Shown: in pieces, positions 17,783 to 26,812 of the stretch
How the letters are laid out: every line of letters begins with the position of its first letter
Numbering within the stretch: position 1 is the stretch's first letter
Origin: Richelia sp. SL_2_1
GTDB taxonomy: Bacteria > Cyanobacteriota > Cyanobacteriia > Cyanobacteriales > Nostocaceae
Length of the DNA: 37,685 nt
Direction: 5' to 3'
NCBI GenBank assembly: GCA_012033205.1
Contig: JAAUSO010000060.1
Coordinates: 1-37,685, forward strand
The notes under the pieces: generated by a model
What the model was told of the DNA's origin: nothing
Seen by the model: the letters and a program-made list of their open reading frames with translations, nothing else
Databases searched by the model: none
Translations under genes and position numbers: made by a program

Positions 17783-18568
17783 TCATAGTTCCACTCGATC
17801 AGGAATAACAATATAACCAGTATTTACATCACCTAATACTATATTCCGTTGTTCTCCCCAATACCACCAATAAGCTGCGACATAAGCACAGATAATGCTA
17901 TCAAGCTTGTCTTCTGCTGCTTTGAGAGCTATACCTGTTTTAGGTGTCGAAGTAATAAATAAACCGCAGAGACAAGACAGTGCGTTGCGGGGGTTCCCCC
18001 CGTTGTAGCAACTGTCGCGCTGAGTACGCAGAGGAGGATCAAGAGTTGGTAAGATATCCCTAATGTAATTGTACAACTTGGTTAGTTCAAGATGGCGATC
18101 GCTAATTTTTCCTTTCTTGTATTTAAGAATACGTTGTAATCCGAAAAGGTTAACGATAGCGGGATGTGGAAACACCTCAATTTGATATCTACCAAGCTTT
18201 TGCGCTTCTATAGTGGGTGCGTGAAGATAACCGCGAGCCTCTAATTCTAAACCAAAATTAACGGTGCGCTCAGCAAAAGCTAAACCGAGATTAGCCGGGT
18301 AACATCCAGCATGATATTTACCAAAATGTTTGTGAGTCAGTTTATCGGGTAAACGACTTCCAGTAGCGTTGGGAATCAAAGTTGGTGCATCTACAGCAAT
18401 GATGGCACTTTCATCCGCTTTGACACAATCATCAACCCAAGTCAGAATATTTGCGATTGAATCTTTTCTATCTAAATCTTGTAATTCCAACTTTCCATCA
18501 ATTAATTCTAAATAACATAAACCACTTGGTTGCGATTTCCAACCCAAATCAATACCGATAAATTTCAT
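17783..18568 (-). CDS. DUF429 protein (RNase H-like fold, predicted nuclease)
   Basis: 261 residues from the ATG at 18568, chosen because AGGTG lies 8 bases upstream. An in-frame ATG at 18601 would add 11 residues before the conserved first strand. The N terminus MKFIGIDLGWK matches the first beta strand with Asp of the RNase H-like fold. Further conserved acidic/His positions are seen in AVDAPTLIPN, FPHPAIVNLFG and, near the end, KLDSIICAYVAAYW. DUF429 proteins are predicted nucleases of unknown substrate. It starts close to a decayed DUF5996 gene, on the other strand. No functional link is evident. Confidence 0.85.
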   Translation of the reverse strand: MKFIGIDLGWKSQPSGLCYLELIDGKLELQDLDRKDSIANILTWVDDCVKADESAIIAVDAPTLIPNATGSRLPDKLTHKHFGKYHAGCYPANLGLAFAERTVNFGLELEARGYLHAPTIEAQKLGRYQIEVFPHPAIVNLFGLQRILKYKKGKISDRHLELTKLYNYIRDILPTLDPPLRTQRDSCYNGGNPRNALSCLCGLFITSTPKTGIALKAAEDKLDSIICAYVAAYWWYWGEQRNIVLGDVNTGYIVIPDRVEL

Positions 18569-18693
18569 TTTTTGCACCTGACTATAGGCTGATTTTCGCA
18601 TTTTTTGGGCTTCTAAATAATTCTAAAATTATTAAAAACTCAGCGCTACTCCGCGTTTACCTTTGCGCTCCTCTGCGTTAAAAATTTCAAACC

Positions 18694-18942
18694 ATGAGAG
18701 GTGGAGGTGGAGTCGAACCATTTTTCTATTCCTACGCTTACCCCGAACCCGCAGGTTTTAAAGATTACCCAATCAAACCGGAAGCCGCTTATTACCACCA
18801 AGATATACAAGAATTCGTTTTACCCTTAGAAGCATTAAGAATATCAGATTTCCCCGAAGAAACCTTATTATCCTTCCTACAAACCACTTACGAAGCTGCC
18901 GCTGTACTCGGTAAATGGGATAGGGAAGCATTGGAACGTTAG
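18694..18942 (+). pseudogene. C-terminal remnant of a DUF5996 protein
   Basis: 82 residues matching the last part of DUF5996 proteins: FFYSYAYPEPAGFKDYPI, the LPLEALR segment and LLSFLQTTYEAAAVLGKWD. Family members are about 300 residues, so roughly the first two-thirds is missing. The sequence just upstream (18640-18693) is a dispersed GC-richer repeat (CGCTACTCCGCG, CTCCTCTGCG), which probably replaced the 5' part. An in-frame stop lies five codons upstream of the ATG. Function lost or unknown. Confidence 0.7.
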
Positions 18943-18961
18943 AAACTAACAGTTAAATTAA

Positions 18962-19270
18962 ATGCGTGTTATTAGTAAAAGGACGCTGAGAGAATTCTGG
19001 GAGAAGCACTCTAATGCTCAAACTGGTCTTATATTATGGTATCAGCGCATATCTGATTCTAATTTTAAAGACTTCAATGATATACGTCAGTTATTTGCCT
19101 CGGCAGATTTAGTTAAAAATTTTACCGTTTTTAATATTAGCGGTAATAATTACAGACTGATTACCTATATAGACTATGAATACCAAATAATATTTATTCG
19201 CGCTGTACTTACTCACGCTGAATACGATAAGGAAAACTGGAAAAATGACGACTGGTTTGAAAACTCCTAG
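18962..19270 (+). CDS. higB: HigB-type toxin, mRNA interferase
   Basis: 102 residues of the HigB branch of the RelE/ParE superfamily: MRVISKRTLREFWEKH at the start, the central NISGNNYRLITYIDY and FIRAVLTHAEYDK, and the C-terminal NWKNDDWF. Such toxins cleave mRNA at the ribosome and are neutralised by the antitoxin encoded just downstream. The toxin-first order, with a 26-base overlap with the antitoxin gene, is typical of higBA modules and implies translational coupling. A DUF5996 remnant precedes it by 19 bases. Confidence 0.88.
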   Translation: MRVISKRTLREFWEKHSNAQTGLILWYQRISDSNFKDFNDIRQLFASADLVKNFTVFNISGNNYRLITYIDYEYQIIFIRAVLTHAEYDKENWKNDDWFENS

Positions 19271-19652
19271 TAGCTATTACATTGAATTAATCATTACCTT
19301 TCCTCCCCGTCCAATTACTAATGAAGAGGAATTAAAAGCTACTCAAAACCGAATTAATTCTATACTCGATAAAGAAAATATTACAAAAGATGATAAAGAC
19401 TATCTAAAAGTATTGAGTACTCTAGTTTATGATTACGAAAATCAACATGAAGCAATACCAATTTTAAAAGGAGTTACCCTTATTAAGGCATTATTAGAAG
19501 AATCCTCGCTTCAGCCTCAAGATTTAATTCCTATTTGTGAAAGCGAATCAAGAGTTTTAGATATTTTAAATGGTAAAAGTCAACTTACTGAAAGTGAGAT
19601 AAAACAGCTAGCTGATTTTTTCAAGATGTCTCCCAGTTACTTCCTAGGATAA
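19245..19652 (+). CDS. higA: HigA-type antitoxin with helix-turn-helix
   Basis: 135 residues. The ATG at 19245 lies inside the toxin gene, in another frame. The N-terminal 90 residues are helical and charged, the likely toxin-binding part. The C-terminal Xre-like helix-turn-helix covers about 90-135 (LIPICESESRVLDILNGKSQLTESEI...). HigA antitoxins bind HigB and repress their own promoter. It is followed by a dispersed repeat (CGCAAAG..GGTAAACGCAGAGG) at 19673-19705 that resembles the one at 18640-18680 in opposite orientation, so the module is framed by related repeats. Confidence 0.86.
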   Translation: MTTGLKTPSSYYIELIITFPPRPITNEEELKATQNRINSILDKENITKDDKDYLKVLSTLVYDYENQHEAIPILKGVTLIKALLEESSLQPQDLIPICESESRVLDILNGKSQLTESEIKQLADFFKMSPSYFLG

Positions 19653-19714
19653 GGTAAACTAATTTTTTTGAAACGCAAAGTATCGCAAAGGTAAACGCAG
19701 AGGAACACGGAGAT

Positions 19715-20653
19715 TTAAAATCTATCGGTTGCATTTATCAAAGCTGTTTGAATACCTGGTTCGCTCATGGAATGTCCCGCATCAGGAACTACAATAAATT
19801 CAGCTTCCGACCAAACTTTGTGTAATTCCCAAGCTGATATCATCGGACAAACTACATCATATCTTCCTTGGACAATGACAGCGGGAATATGGCGAATTTT
19901 ATCAACATTTAAAAGTAACTGATCTTCTCGTTCAAAAAAACCTTTATTGACAAAATAATGACATTCAATTCTAGCGAAAGCATCTGCAAAAGCACTTTCA
20001 CCAAAGGTTTGCATTAAAGATTTATCCAAAAATAATTTACTGGTACTTGCTTCCCAAATTGACCAAGCTTTTGCTGCTTCTAACCTGATTTTTTTATCTT
20101 CACTAGTCAATCTTTGGTAATAAGCAGTTAATAAATTATCTCTTTCTTCTAGGGGAATTGGCTTTAAATATTCCTCCCAAGCATCGGGGAAAATATTACT
20201 CGCACCTTCTTGATAAAACCAATGTAATTCCTGTTGACGCAACATAAAAATACCGCGTAAAATCAAACCCGTGCAGCGCTCTGGATGAGTTTGACTATAA
20301 GCTAAAGAAAGAGTACTTCCCCAACTTCCACCAAACACAACCCATTTATCTATACCTAAATGTTTGCGTAATTTTTCAATATCACCGACTAAATCCCAAG
20401 TTGTATTTTCGCGTAATTCTGCATGAGGAGTACTTTTACCACAACCTCTTTGATCGAACATGATTAAACGCCATTTTTCTGGATTAAAATATTGACGATA
20501 AAAACTGGGACATCCACCACCCGGACCGCCATGTAATACTACAATAGGTTTACCTTGGGGATTTCCCGACTCTTCAAAATAAATTGTATGTAAATCCGAA
20601 ACTTGTAATTTACCTTCTTGATAAGCGTCTCGTGGTGGATATAATTCGCGCAT
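19715..20653 (-). CDS. pip: Proline iminopeptidase
   Basis: 312 residues, an alpha/beta hydrolase that removes N-terminal proline from peptides in the cytoplasm (peptidase family S33). It has the oxyanion HGGPGGGCP (41-49), the nucleophile elbow GGSWGS with Ser110, Asp266 in GRYDVVCP, and His294 in DAGHSMSEP, so the catalytic triad is complete. Length and N terminus (YPPRDAYQEGKLQVSD) are normal for the family. It is divergent from trpS, with 30 bases between their start codons, so the promoters must overlap or lie within the genes. Confidence 0.95.
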   Translation of the reverse strand: MRELYPPRDAYQEGKLQVSDLHTIYFEESGNPQGKPIVVLHGGPGGGCPSFYRQYFNPEKWRLIMFDQRGCGKSTPHAELRENTTWDLVGDIEKLRKHLGIDKWVVFGGSWGSTLSLAYSQTHPERCTGLILRGIFMLRQQELHWFYQEGASNIFPDAWEEYLKPIPLEERDNLLTAYYQRLTSEDKKIRLEAAKAWSIWEASTSKLFLDKSLMQTFGESAFADAFARIECHYFVNKGFFEREDQLLLNVDKIRHIPAVIVQGRYDVVCPMISAWELHKVWSEAEFIVVPDAGHSMSEPGIQTALINATDRF

Positions 20654-20683
20654 AATTTAAAATGTTAACTGATTAAAAAATTT

Positions 20684-21706
20684 ATGAGTAAGCAACGAGT
20701 TTTTTCTGGAGTTCAACCAACTGGTAATTTACATTTAGGTAATTATTTAGGAGCTATTCGCAATTGGGTTGAAATTCAAAATCAGTATAAAGAGCAATAC
20801 GAAAATTATTTTTGTGTCGTAGATTTACACGCTATTACTGTACCACAAGACCCGAAAGCTCTTGCAGCGAATACTTATCATTTAGCGGCTGTTTACCTAG
20901 CCTGCGGGCTGGATTTAAATTATTCTAGTATTTTCGTACAGTCTCACGTTTCTGCTCACAGTGAATTGACTTGGTTATTTAACTGTATCACTCCCCTCAA
21001 CTGGTTGGAAGATATGGTTCAGTACAAAGAAAAAGCCATCAAGCAGGGTGAAAATGTCAATGTGGGATTATTAGATTATCCCGTACTCATGGCTGCTGAT
21101 ATTTTGCTGTATCAAGCTGATAAAGTTCCTGTAGGTGAAGACCAAAAACAACACTTAGAATTAACCAGAGATATTGTCAATAGATTTAATCATCAATTCG
21201 CTAAACCCGATCAACCCATATTAAAATTACCAGAACCTTTGATTCGTAAAGAAGGGGCAAGGGTAATGAGTTTGACTGATGGGACTAAAAAAATGTCAAA
21301 ATCTGACCCTTCAGAATTAAGTCGGATTAATTTGACAGATACCCCTGAAGAAATTACCAAGAAAATCAAACGTTGTAAAACTGATACCCTGCGTGGTTTA
21401 GAATTTGATAATCCCGAACGTCCTGAATGTAATAATTTATTAACTTTGTATATGCTGCTTTCCGGTAAAACTAAACCAGAAGTTGCCGCAGAATGTCAAG
21501 ATATGGGTTGGGGACAATTTAAGCCGTTATTAGCAGAAACTGCCGTTAATGCTTTGCAACCCATCCAGGAGAAATATCAAGCCGTAATGGACGATAAAGC
21601 TTATTTAGAGCAGGTTTTACGTGATGGTAGGGAAAAAGCCGAGGCGATCGCCAACCAAACTTTAAAACAGGTAAAATCAGCATTAGGTTTCTCCATACCT
21701 TTTTAA
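20684..21706 (+). CDS. trpS: Tryptophanyl-tRNA synthetase
   Basis: 340-residue class I aminoacyl-tRNA synthetase that charges tRNA-Trp. The HIGH motif appears as NLHLGNYLG near residues 15-23 within FSGVQPTGNLHLGN, and KMSKS is intact at 203-207. The order of a Rossmann catalytic domain followed by a helical anticodon-binding domain, and the length, are typical of bacterial TrpS. The ATG at 20684 starts at the canonical MSKQRVFSG. Downstream, the methylenetetrahydrofolate reductase gene follows after 22 bases on the same strand, so the two may share a transcript. Confidence 0.97.
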   Translation: MSKQRVFSGVQPTGNLHLGNYLGAIRNWVEIQNQYKEQYENYFCVVDLHAITVPQDPKALAANTYHLAAVYLACGLDLNYSSIFVQSHVSAHSELTWLFNCITPLNWLEDMVQYKEKAIKQGENVNVGLLDYPVLMAADILLYQADKVPVGEDQKQHLELTRDIVNRFNHQFAKPDQPILKLPEPLIRKEGARVMSLTDGTKKMSKSDPSELSRINLTDTPEEITKKIKRCKTDTLRGLEFDNPERPECNNLLTLYMLLSGKTKPEVAAECQDMGWGQFKPLLAETAVNALQPIQEKYQAVMDDKAYLEQVLRDGREKAEAIANQTLKQVKSALGFSIPF

Positions 21707-21728
21707 GCTTTCCAACGGAGAGTCAGAT

Positions 21729-22685
21729 GTGATAGAGCTGTACCAAGTATCGATTATAAAAATTATGCTTGGTACGCTAAATTCAACTCAATTAACAACA
21801 TTTCGTGCATCAGCAAGCAACGGTGAATTCCTAGTCACTGCTGAAGTAGCACCACCGAAAGGCGGTAATCCACAACACATGGTAGAAATGGCGGCGACTC
21901 TTAAGGGGAGAGTTCATGCCGTCAATATCACCGATGGTAGCCGCGCAGTTTTACGGATGTCTTCCTTAGCAGCGTCTGTAATTTTACAACAACACGGAAT
22001 CGAACCAATATGTCAAATAGCTTGTCGAGATCGAAACCGCATTGGTTTACAAAGTGACTTGATGGGCGCTCATGCTTTGGGTATCCGTAATATTTTAGCT
22101 TTAACCGGCGACCCTGTAAAAGCAGGAGACCACCCCGATGCTAAAAGCGTGTTTGATTTAGAATCAGTACGTTTGTTGCAATTAATCGGTAAACTCAACA
22201 ACGGCTTGGATAGTAACGATAAACCCTTAACCGACGGAGCCACCGATTTATTTGTTGGTGCTGCGGTAGATCCACAATGTCGCAGTTGGAGTGGTTTACA
22301 AAAGCGATTTGAGCGCAAATTAGCAGCAGGAGCGCAATTTTTTCAAAGTCAAATGATTACAGATTTTGAAATTTTGGATAAATTTATGACTCAAATAGCC
22401 GCAGGTTGTAACAAACCAATTTTGGCGGGAATATTTCTCTTGAAGTCTGCGAAAAATGCCAGATTTATCAATAAATGCGTTCCTGGAGTTGAAATTCCCG
22501 AACCTATAATTGATAGATTAGAACAAGCGAAAAATCCCTTAGAAGAAGGAATGAAAATCGCTGCCGAGCAAGTACAAATTGCCCAACAATTGTGTCAAGG
22601 AGTGCATATGATGGCAGTGAAACGCGAAGATTTGATAGTGCCAATATTGGATATGGCAGGAGTGAAAGCGGTTAGGACAGTTTAG
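21729..22685 (+). CDS. metF: Methylenetetrahydrofolate reductase
   Basis: 318 residues of the 5,10-methylenetetrahydrofolate reductase family, a flavoprotein TIM barrel that makes 5-methyl-THF for methionine synthesis. Visible family features are AEVAPPKGGNPQHM, the GRVHAVNITDG strand, CRDRNRIGLQSDLMGAHALG, and NILALTGDPVKAGDHP. The segment VGAAVDP and the QMITDFE segment match too. The GTG at 21729 has a good Shine-Dalgarno (GGAGAG) 7 bases upstream. However, an ATG at 21765 (MLGTLNSTQ) matches the start I would expect from relatives, so the protein may be 12 residues shorter. It may be co-transcribed with trpS. Confidence 0.93.
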   Translation: MIELYQVSIIKIMLGTLNSTQLTTFRASASNGEFLVTAEVAPPKGGNPQHMVEMAATLKGRVHAVNITDGSRAVLRMSSLAASVILQQHGIEPICQIACRDRNRIGLQSDLMGAHALGIRNILALTGDPVKAGDHPDAKSVFDLESVRLLQLIGKLNNGLDSNDKPLTDGATDLFVGAAVDPQCRSWSGLQKRFERKLAAGAQFFQSQMITDFEILDKFMTQIAAGCNKPILAGIFLLKSAKNARFINKCVPGVEIPEPIIDRLEQAKNPLEEGMKIAAEQVQIAQQLCQGVHMMAVKREDLIVPILDMAGVKAVRTV

Positions 22686-22703
22686 ATTTGGGATTAGTGT
22701 TAG

Positions 22704-22779
22704 GACAATAATCATAGAAGTCGGGTTTTTATTATTATTGTCTGTTGTTAGAGATATTTATCGTAAAAACCGACTTCTT
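22704..22779. repeat. Hairpin repeat, copy 1
   Basis: Begins GACAATAATCATAGAAGTCG. Arms AGAAGTCGGGTTTTTA (22716-22731) and TAAAAACCGACTTCT (22763-22777) pair over 15 bases with a single base missing in the right arm. It lies 18 bases after the metF stop, so one arm could act as terminator. It is repeated 17 bases further on. Confidence 0.75.
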
Positions 22780-22796
22780 TCCCCGAAGTAAACTAC

Positions 22797-22873
22797 GACA
22801 ATAATCATAGAAGTCGGGTTTTTATTGCTGTTTTGTGTTGTTACAGATATTTATCGTAAAAACCCGACTTCTT
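22797..22873. repeat. Hairpin repeat, copy 2
   Basis: The same opening as copy 1 (GACAATAATCATAGAAGTCG), a diverged loop, and perfect 16-base arms AGAAGTCGGGTTTTTA / TAAAAACCCGACTTCT (to 22873). Arms and flanks are conserved while the loop differs. That pattern suggests the folded structure, or a small mobile hairpin, is what has been kept. Confidence 0.78.
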
Positions 22874-23158
22874 ATCCCCACAAAAATTTAAGGTTTTATA
22901 GCTTCTTTTCATAGGAATTCAGTAATTGAGGATTCGTTAGTCTGTTAGTTAAAAAAACTTTAGGTTTCTAGGCTGTACCCCCATGCTGATTTTGATCTAG
23001 CTGATGATTATTAATCGTAGAGAAAATACAAATCATCGCTCCTATTAATATATAATCAAAATGTATCTTCTGACTTTAGCAGCATCTGATTGTGGGATTA
23101 TATTTATTGAGTTGAAGTTCATCTTTGACCTCATGTAATTAATTAAGGAGTAAATTTC

Positions 23159-23842
23159 ATGACAGAAGCAGATACGTTAGATACCGAATTATTAGATGAA
23201 GAAGAATTAGAAGAAAAACGTACATTTAATTATGACCCAGAAAAAATAAATATTGTTACTAAGGAACCAACTATTGATATATTATTAAGGCGAATTGATG
23301 AAAAAACTCTCAATTTAGCATTTGATTTTTCGCGAAAAGCAGGTATCTGGAATATAGAAGCTAAAAGCCGTTTAATTGAATCTATTCTTATTAGAATTCC
23401 CTTACCAGCTTTTTATATAGATGCTACAAATGAAGAAGAATGGTTAGTGGTGGATGGTTTACAAAGATTATCTACTCTAAAACAATTTGTGATTGATAAA
23501 AGTTTTAACTTGACTGGGTTAGAATACCTAATTGAGTTAGAAGGAAAAACCTATGATCAATTAGAACGTAGATACCAGCGTCGTATAGAAGAGACTCAAG
23601 TTATAGTTTATCTAATAGCAAAAGGTACACCTATCGAAGTTAAATATAATATTTTTAAACGTATTAATACTGGGGGTATACCTCTTTCTAATCAAGAATT
23701 ACGTCATGCTCTTAATCCCGGTCAAGCAACAAAATTTTTAGAAAAACTCGCAAATATAAAAGAATTTACACGTCTTGTTAAACTCGGTGAATCTCGTAAA
23801 AAACGAATATATGGTTGTCTGCTAAAACTGCTAAACTTATAA
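23159..23842 (+). CDS. DUF262 protein (GmrSD N-domain / ParB-like), C-terminally truncated
   Basis: 227 residues. A DUF262 domain spans about 30-200, with the VDGLQRLSTL nucleotide-binding motif and the IFKRINTGGIPLSNQELRHALN segment typical of this ParB/Srx-like fold, also found in the GmrS part of type IV restriction enzymes. Stand-alone relatives in cyanobacteria are around 370 residues. Here the protein ends shortly after SRKKRI with a diverged tail (YGCLLKLLNL), so the second domain is missing. Acidic N terminus (DTELLDEEELEEKR). An AAGGAG site precedes the ATG by 7 bases. Possible defence or regulatory role, unproved, and possibly inactive. Confidence 0.75.
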   Translation: MTEADTLDTELLDEEELEEKRTFNYDPEKINIVTKEPTIDILLRRIDEKTLNLAFDFSRKAGIWNIEAKSRLIESILIRIPLPAFYIDATNEEEWLVVDGLQRLSTLKQFVIDKSFNLTGLEYLIELEGKTYDQLERRYQRRIEETQVIVYLIAKGTPIEVKYNIFKRINTGGIPLSNQELRHALNPGQATKFLEKLANIKEFTRLVKLGESRKKRIYGCLLKLLNL

Positions 23843-24002
23843 CTCGCTTTTTATGACGGTCAAACAAACGATAATTATAAATGTACATCCGTTCGGGGAA
23901 TTTACTGTCAGTCATAAATTGAAAGTTTCATTAAAAAAAATGACAGGCAAAATACCCATCAAAGAAATACTTGATCTACAAACAAAAGATTTTAGATTTT
24001 GA

Positions 24003-24041
24003 CCTTCAACCTTTAACCTTTAACCTTTAACCTTTAACCTT
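24003..24041. repeat. Heptamer repeat behind cupB
   Basis: Five to six units of ACCTTTA (GGTTAAA on the minus strand), starting two bases after the cupB stop codon on its sense side. Identical in unit to the arrays at 1-82 and 5863-5897. Confidence 0.92.
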
Positions 24042-24043
24042 CT

Positions 24044-25219
24044 CTACATCCACTTCGGTAAAGCCACCTCACAAGTTATAGGCTGTTCATTTACAACTTT
24101 CAACTGTGAATTAATAAATCTATTCATCCAATTTTGTAAATAAATTTGATTAGCATCTTGCTCGGAAGGATTGTTAGTATCTGCTGGATAAGGCATTAAT
24201 CCCATAATTGCCGCAGTAGTAACACAGTACATTGATTTTTGAAAACTTTTACAAATTTGCACCCGTAAATCATCTTCCCCACGACGAGTTTGACGATAAA
24301 TATTGTGTAAATATTCGGGTAAATAGTGACGCATATCCTGCATTAATAATGTCGGAGGAATACCAGCACCACCAATTGGTAAAGGATCTGCATACAATGC
24401 ACCATATTGAAATCTCCCTTGGTCTGGAGGAATTTGATAAGCTTGAGCATTGTAAGAAACTGTACCGTGAAAAGGTGTTCCTCGGAAGAAAACTGCTTCT
24501 ACATAAGGTACTGCTGTATCCATCAAAAAGGTTAAACCAGCTTTTTTGGGAATTATGTCGTAAACTTTATCCCGAATTTTTACAGCATAGGTAATAGGAT
24601 TATTCGCATTTGCCACCAAACCCTGTTTTACATGATCTACAACTTGAGGAATTGATCTAATTTTACCTTGATCATAGAGGTCTGATAAACTCATAAATGC
24701 ATCAGACATAACGCGCCAAAATTGTCCCAAACCGCTGTAATAAGAACAAACTCGTAACTGTTCAAGTAAAAATTCTGGAAACAGTTGATTAACACCCAAA
24801 ACTAAAGGATTATTTTGAAACTTTGCATTAATAACTGCTTGCGCTAAGCGTCTAAACTCTTTTGAATCTACATATTCATCTAATCCACCACCACCGTGCC
24901 ACATCATTGATTTCATGCAGTATTCGGCGTATTCATAATTGATTCTATCGTGTTGCCAGTGACGCAGTAATTTTTTAAAATTAATTTCGCCGTTAAAATA
25001 TTTAAAAAACGGGAAGAATACTAAAAATTGATTTTCGGCAAAGTATATTAGATTCTTTGAATAAGCATCTAAAACAATACCGTAACTGTGAAGTACCCCC
25101 ACGACTTCAATTAAATTTTCTGGAGTATCTAGAAGTAATGCTTCACCATTTAATAGACGTTCAATATATTCAGCTAAAGGATGATTTGTTGGTATGTTTT
25201 TTGTAGTAGTTTTAACCAT
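24044..25219 (-). CDS. cupB: CO2 hydration protein CupB (ChpX)
   Basis: 391 residues of the CupA/CupB family, the peripheral subunits that hydrate CO2 to bicarbonate on NDH-1 complexes at the cytoplasmic face of the thylakoid. Features are NHPLAEYIERLLNGEALLLDTPENL at the N terminus, HWQHDRINYEYAEY, MMWHGGGGLDEY and YYSGLGQFWRVM. I choose CupB over CupA because of length, the N-terminal signature, and the neighbouring ndhD4/ndhF4 next to ccm genes. This assignment is from memory and context. The ATG at 25219 has AGGAGAA 7 bases upstream. The frame is open to 25261, but that extension has no homology. It is the last gene of the minus-strand set, 99 bases after ndhD4. Confidence 0.88.
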   Translation of the reverse strand: MVKTTTKNIPTNHPLAEYIERLLNGEALLLDTPENLIEVVGVLHSYGIVLDAYSKNLIYFAENQFLVFFPFFKYFNGEINFKKLLRHWQHDRINYEYAEYCMKSMMWHGGGGLDEYVDSKEFRRLAQAVINAKFQNNPLVLGVNQLFPEFLLEQLRVCSYYSGLGQFWRVMSDAFMSLSDLYDQGKIRSIPQVVDHVKQGLVANANNPITYAVKIRDKVYDIIPKKAGLTFLMDTAVPYVEAVFFRGTPFHGTVSYNAQAYQIPPDQGRFQYGALYADPLPIGGAGIPPTLLMQDMRHYLPEYLHNIYRQTRRGEDDLRVQICKSFQKSMYCVTTAAIMGLMPYPADTNNPSEQDANQIYLQNWMNRFINSQLKVVNEQPITCEVALPKWM

Positions 25220-25318
25220 AAAGGCTTCTCCTATAAGAGCAAATGGGGGACAATGGGACAAGGGGATGGGGAGACATTATAAAATTAACAACTAACCACC
25301 AACAACTAACATTTATTG

Positions 25319-26805
25319 TTACTTATTAAAAGACACGTTCACAATCTGATTTTGTGCATTCATCATCACGTTAGTTGTTGATTGAGTCCAACGGATGAGC
25401 AAATTCGGTTGAATACCAAAAATTACGATTAAAACTGCTAAAACTATAGCTGGTATTCTATCAGACCAATAGACACGGGGTAAATTAGTTACTTGTTCGG
25501 ATAAGCGTCCGAAAAAGGCTTTACTCATTAGAATCAAAAAGTAAACGGCAGTTAAGCCGGTTCCAATCATGCACAGTAAAGTTTGGATGGGAAAAACTGC
25601 AAAACTGCCCCGAAATACGATAAATTCCGCAATAAACCCCACCATTCCCGGTATCCCAGCACTTGCCATTACTCCCAAAACCATCAAACTACCAATTAAA
25701 GGTAAGCCTCTTTCGGGATTTAACAATCCTTGGATAACATCTAAATCGCGACTACCTGCTTTTTTATAAATTACCCCTACGAGCAAAAACAGCAGCGCTG
25801 AAATTAAACCATGGCTAACCATTTGCATGACAATGCCTAATATGCTTAAAGGTGTAGCAGCAGCCGCACCTAAAAGAATGTATCCCATATGTGCTACAGA
25901 ACTGTAAGCTACCATTTTTTCATGTCTTTTTGGGCGATCGCGCAAGATGCACCGTACAATACACTAACTACTGCCCAAGTTGCCAGCCAAGGACTTAAGT
26001 ATGTCCAAGCTTCTGGTAACAAATACATTCCAAAACGGAGCATACCGTAAGTTCCTAATTTCAACAGCACCCCAGCCAGTAGCACGGAAATTGGTGTGGA
26101 AGCTTCGACGTGAGCATCCGGTAACCAGGTATGTAAGGGAACTAAGGGAATTTTAATCCCGAAACCGATTAATATTCCCAACAACAGTACAATTTGTGTC
26201 GCTAAGGGTATAGAGCTTGTGTGTAAGCTATCTAAACTAAAACTAGAACTACCACTCAGCCAAACTAAGCCCAGAAAACTGGCTAAAACCAGAATTCCGG
26301 AAACAGCAGTATAAATCAAAAACTTGGTTGCTGCATAACCCCGGCGCTCTCCACCCCATATGGCAATCAGCAAATACAGAGGAATTAATTCCAATTCGTA
26401 AAATAGGAAAAATAGTAGTAAATCCTGGGATAAAAACGCTCCTGTAACTCCCGCATTGAGCAGCAGCAACAAAGAATAATACAATCGATGTCGCGCTATA
26501 GATGTATCACTGGTATAAATAGCTATGCCAGTTAACAATGCATTTAATATCAACAGAGGTAAAGATAAACCATCAATTCCAATATGATAATTCAATCCCA
26601 ATACATCTATCCAAGGGATGAATTCACCAAATTGTTGATTAATTTCACCTAAATTAAACTGACTAGCTAATACCAATGTCCACAAAAAAGCAATACTAGC
26701 AATAGTTAAAGCTATGCCACGGGAAATTTTTGGTGTAATACCAAAAGGCAAAAATCCAATCACAGCCGCCCCTAAGAGCGGTAGCAAAATTAAAATACTC
26801 AGCAT
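25319..26805 (-). pseudogene. ndhD4: NDH-1 subunit NdhD4, broken by one missing A
   Basis: A MrpA/D-like proton-pumping subunit of the CO2-uptake NDH-1 complex with about 14 membrane helices. The first frame (26805-25909, 298 residues) reads to CAIAQKDMKKW-stop. The second (from 25945) continues with MVAYSSVAHMGYILLG. Family members read straight through QKDMKKMVAYSS. The break is at a run of six As on the minus strand (T run 25915-25920). A seventh A gives one frame of 495 codons, the normal length. Key features are otherwise present: FYELELIPLYLL, the lysine-bearing KIPLVPLHTWLPDAHVE, and HGLISALLFLLVG. So either a recent mutation, an assembly error, or expression by slippage. Gene order is ndhF4-ndhD4-cupB. 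Confidence 0.88.
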
Positions 26806-26812
26806 AGAAATA

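Larger units (their letters stand above)
22686..23158. other. Intergenic region with two hairpin repeats
   Basis: 473 bases without a gene. The left part holds two copies of a roughly 75-base hairpin element (annotated separately). The right half (about 22890-23158) is AT-rich, with a possible ribosome binding site AAGGAG at 23146-23151 before the DUF262 gene. I see no RNA gene. Confidence 0.6.

Noticed and set aside
18700-18725. tRNA/tmRNA 3'-end-like stretch (GGTTCGACTCC on the minus strand)
   Set aside because: Only three base pairs of a T-stem form, and GTCGAACCA encodes the Val-Glu-Pro of the DUF5996 remnant.
18640-19710. Insertion sequence or prophage around higBA
   Set aside because: No transposase, integrase or target duplication visible.
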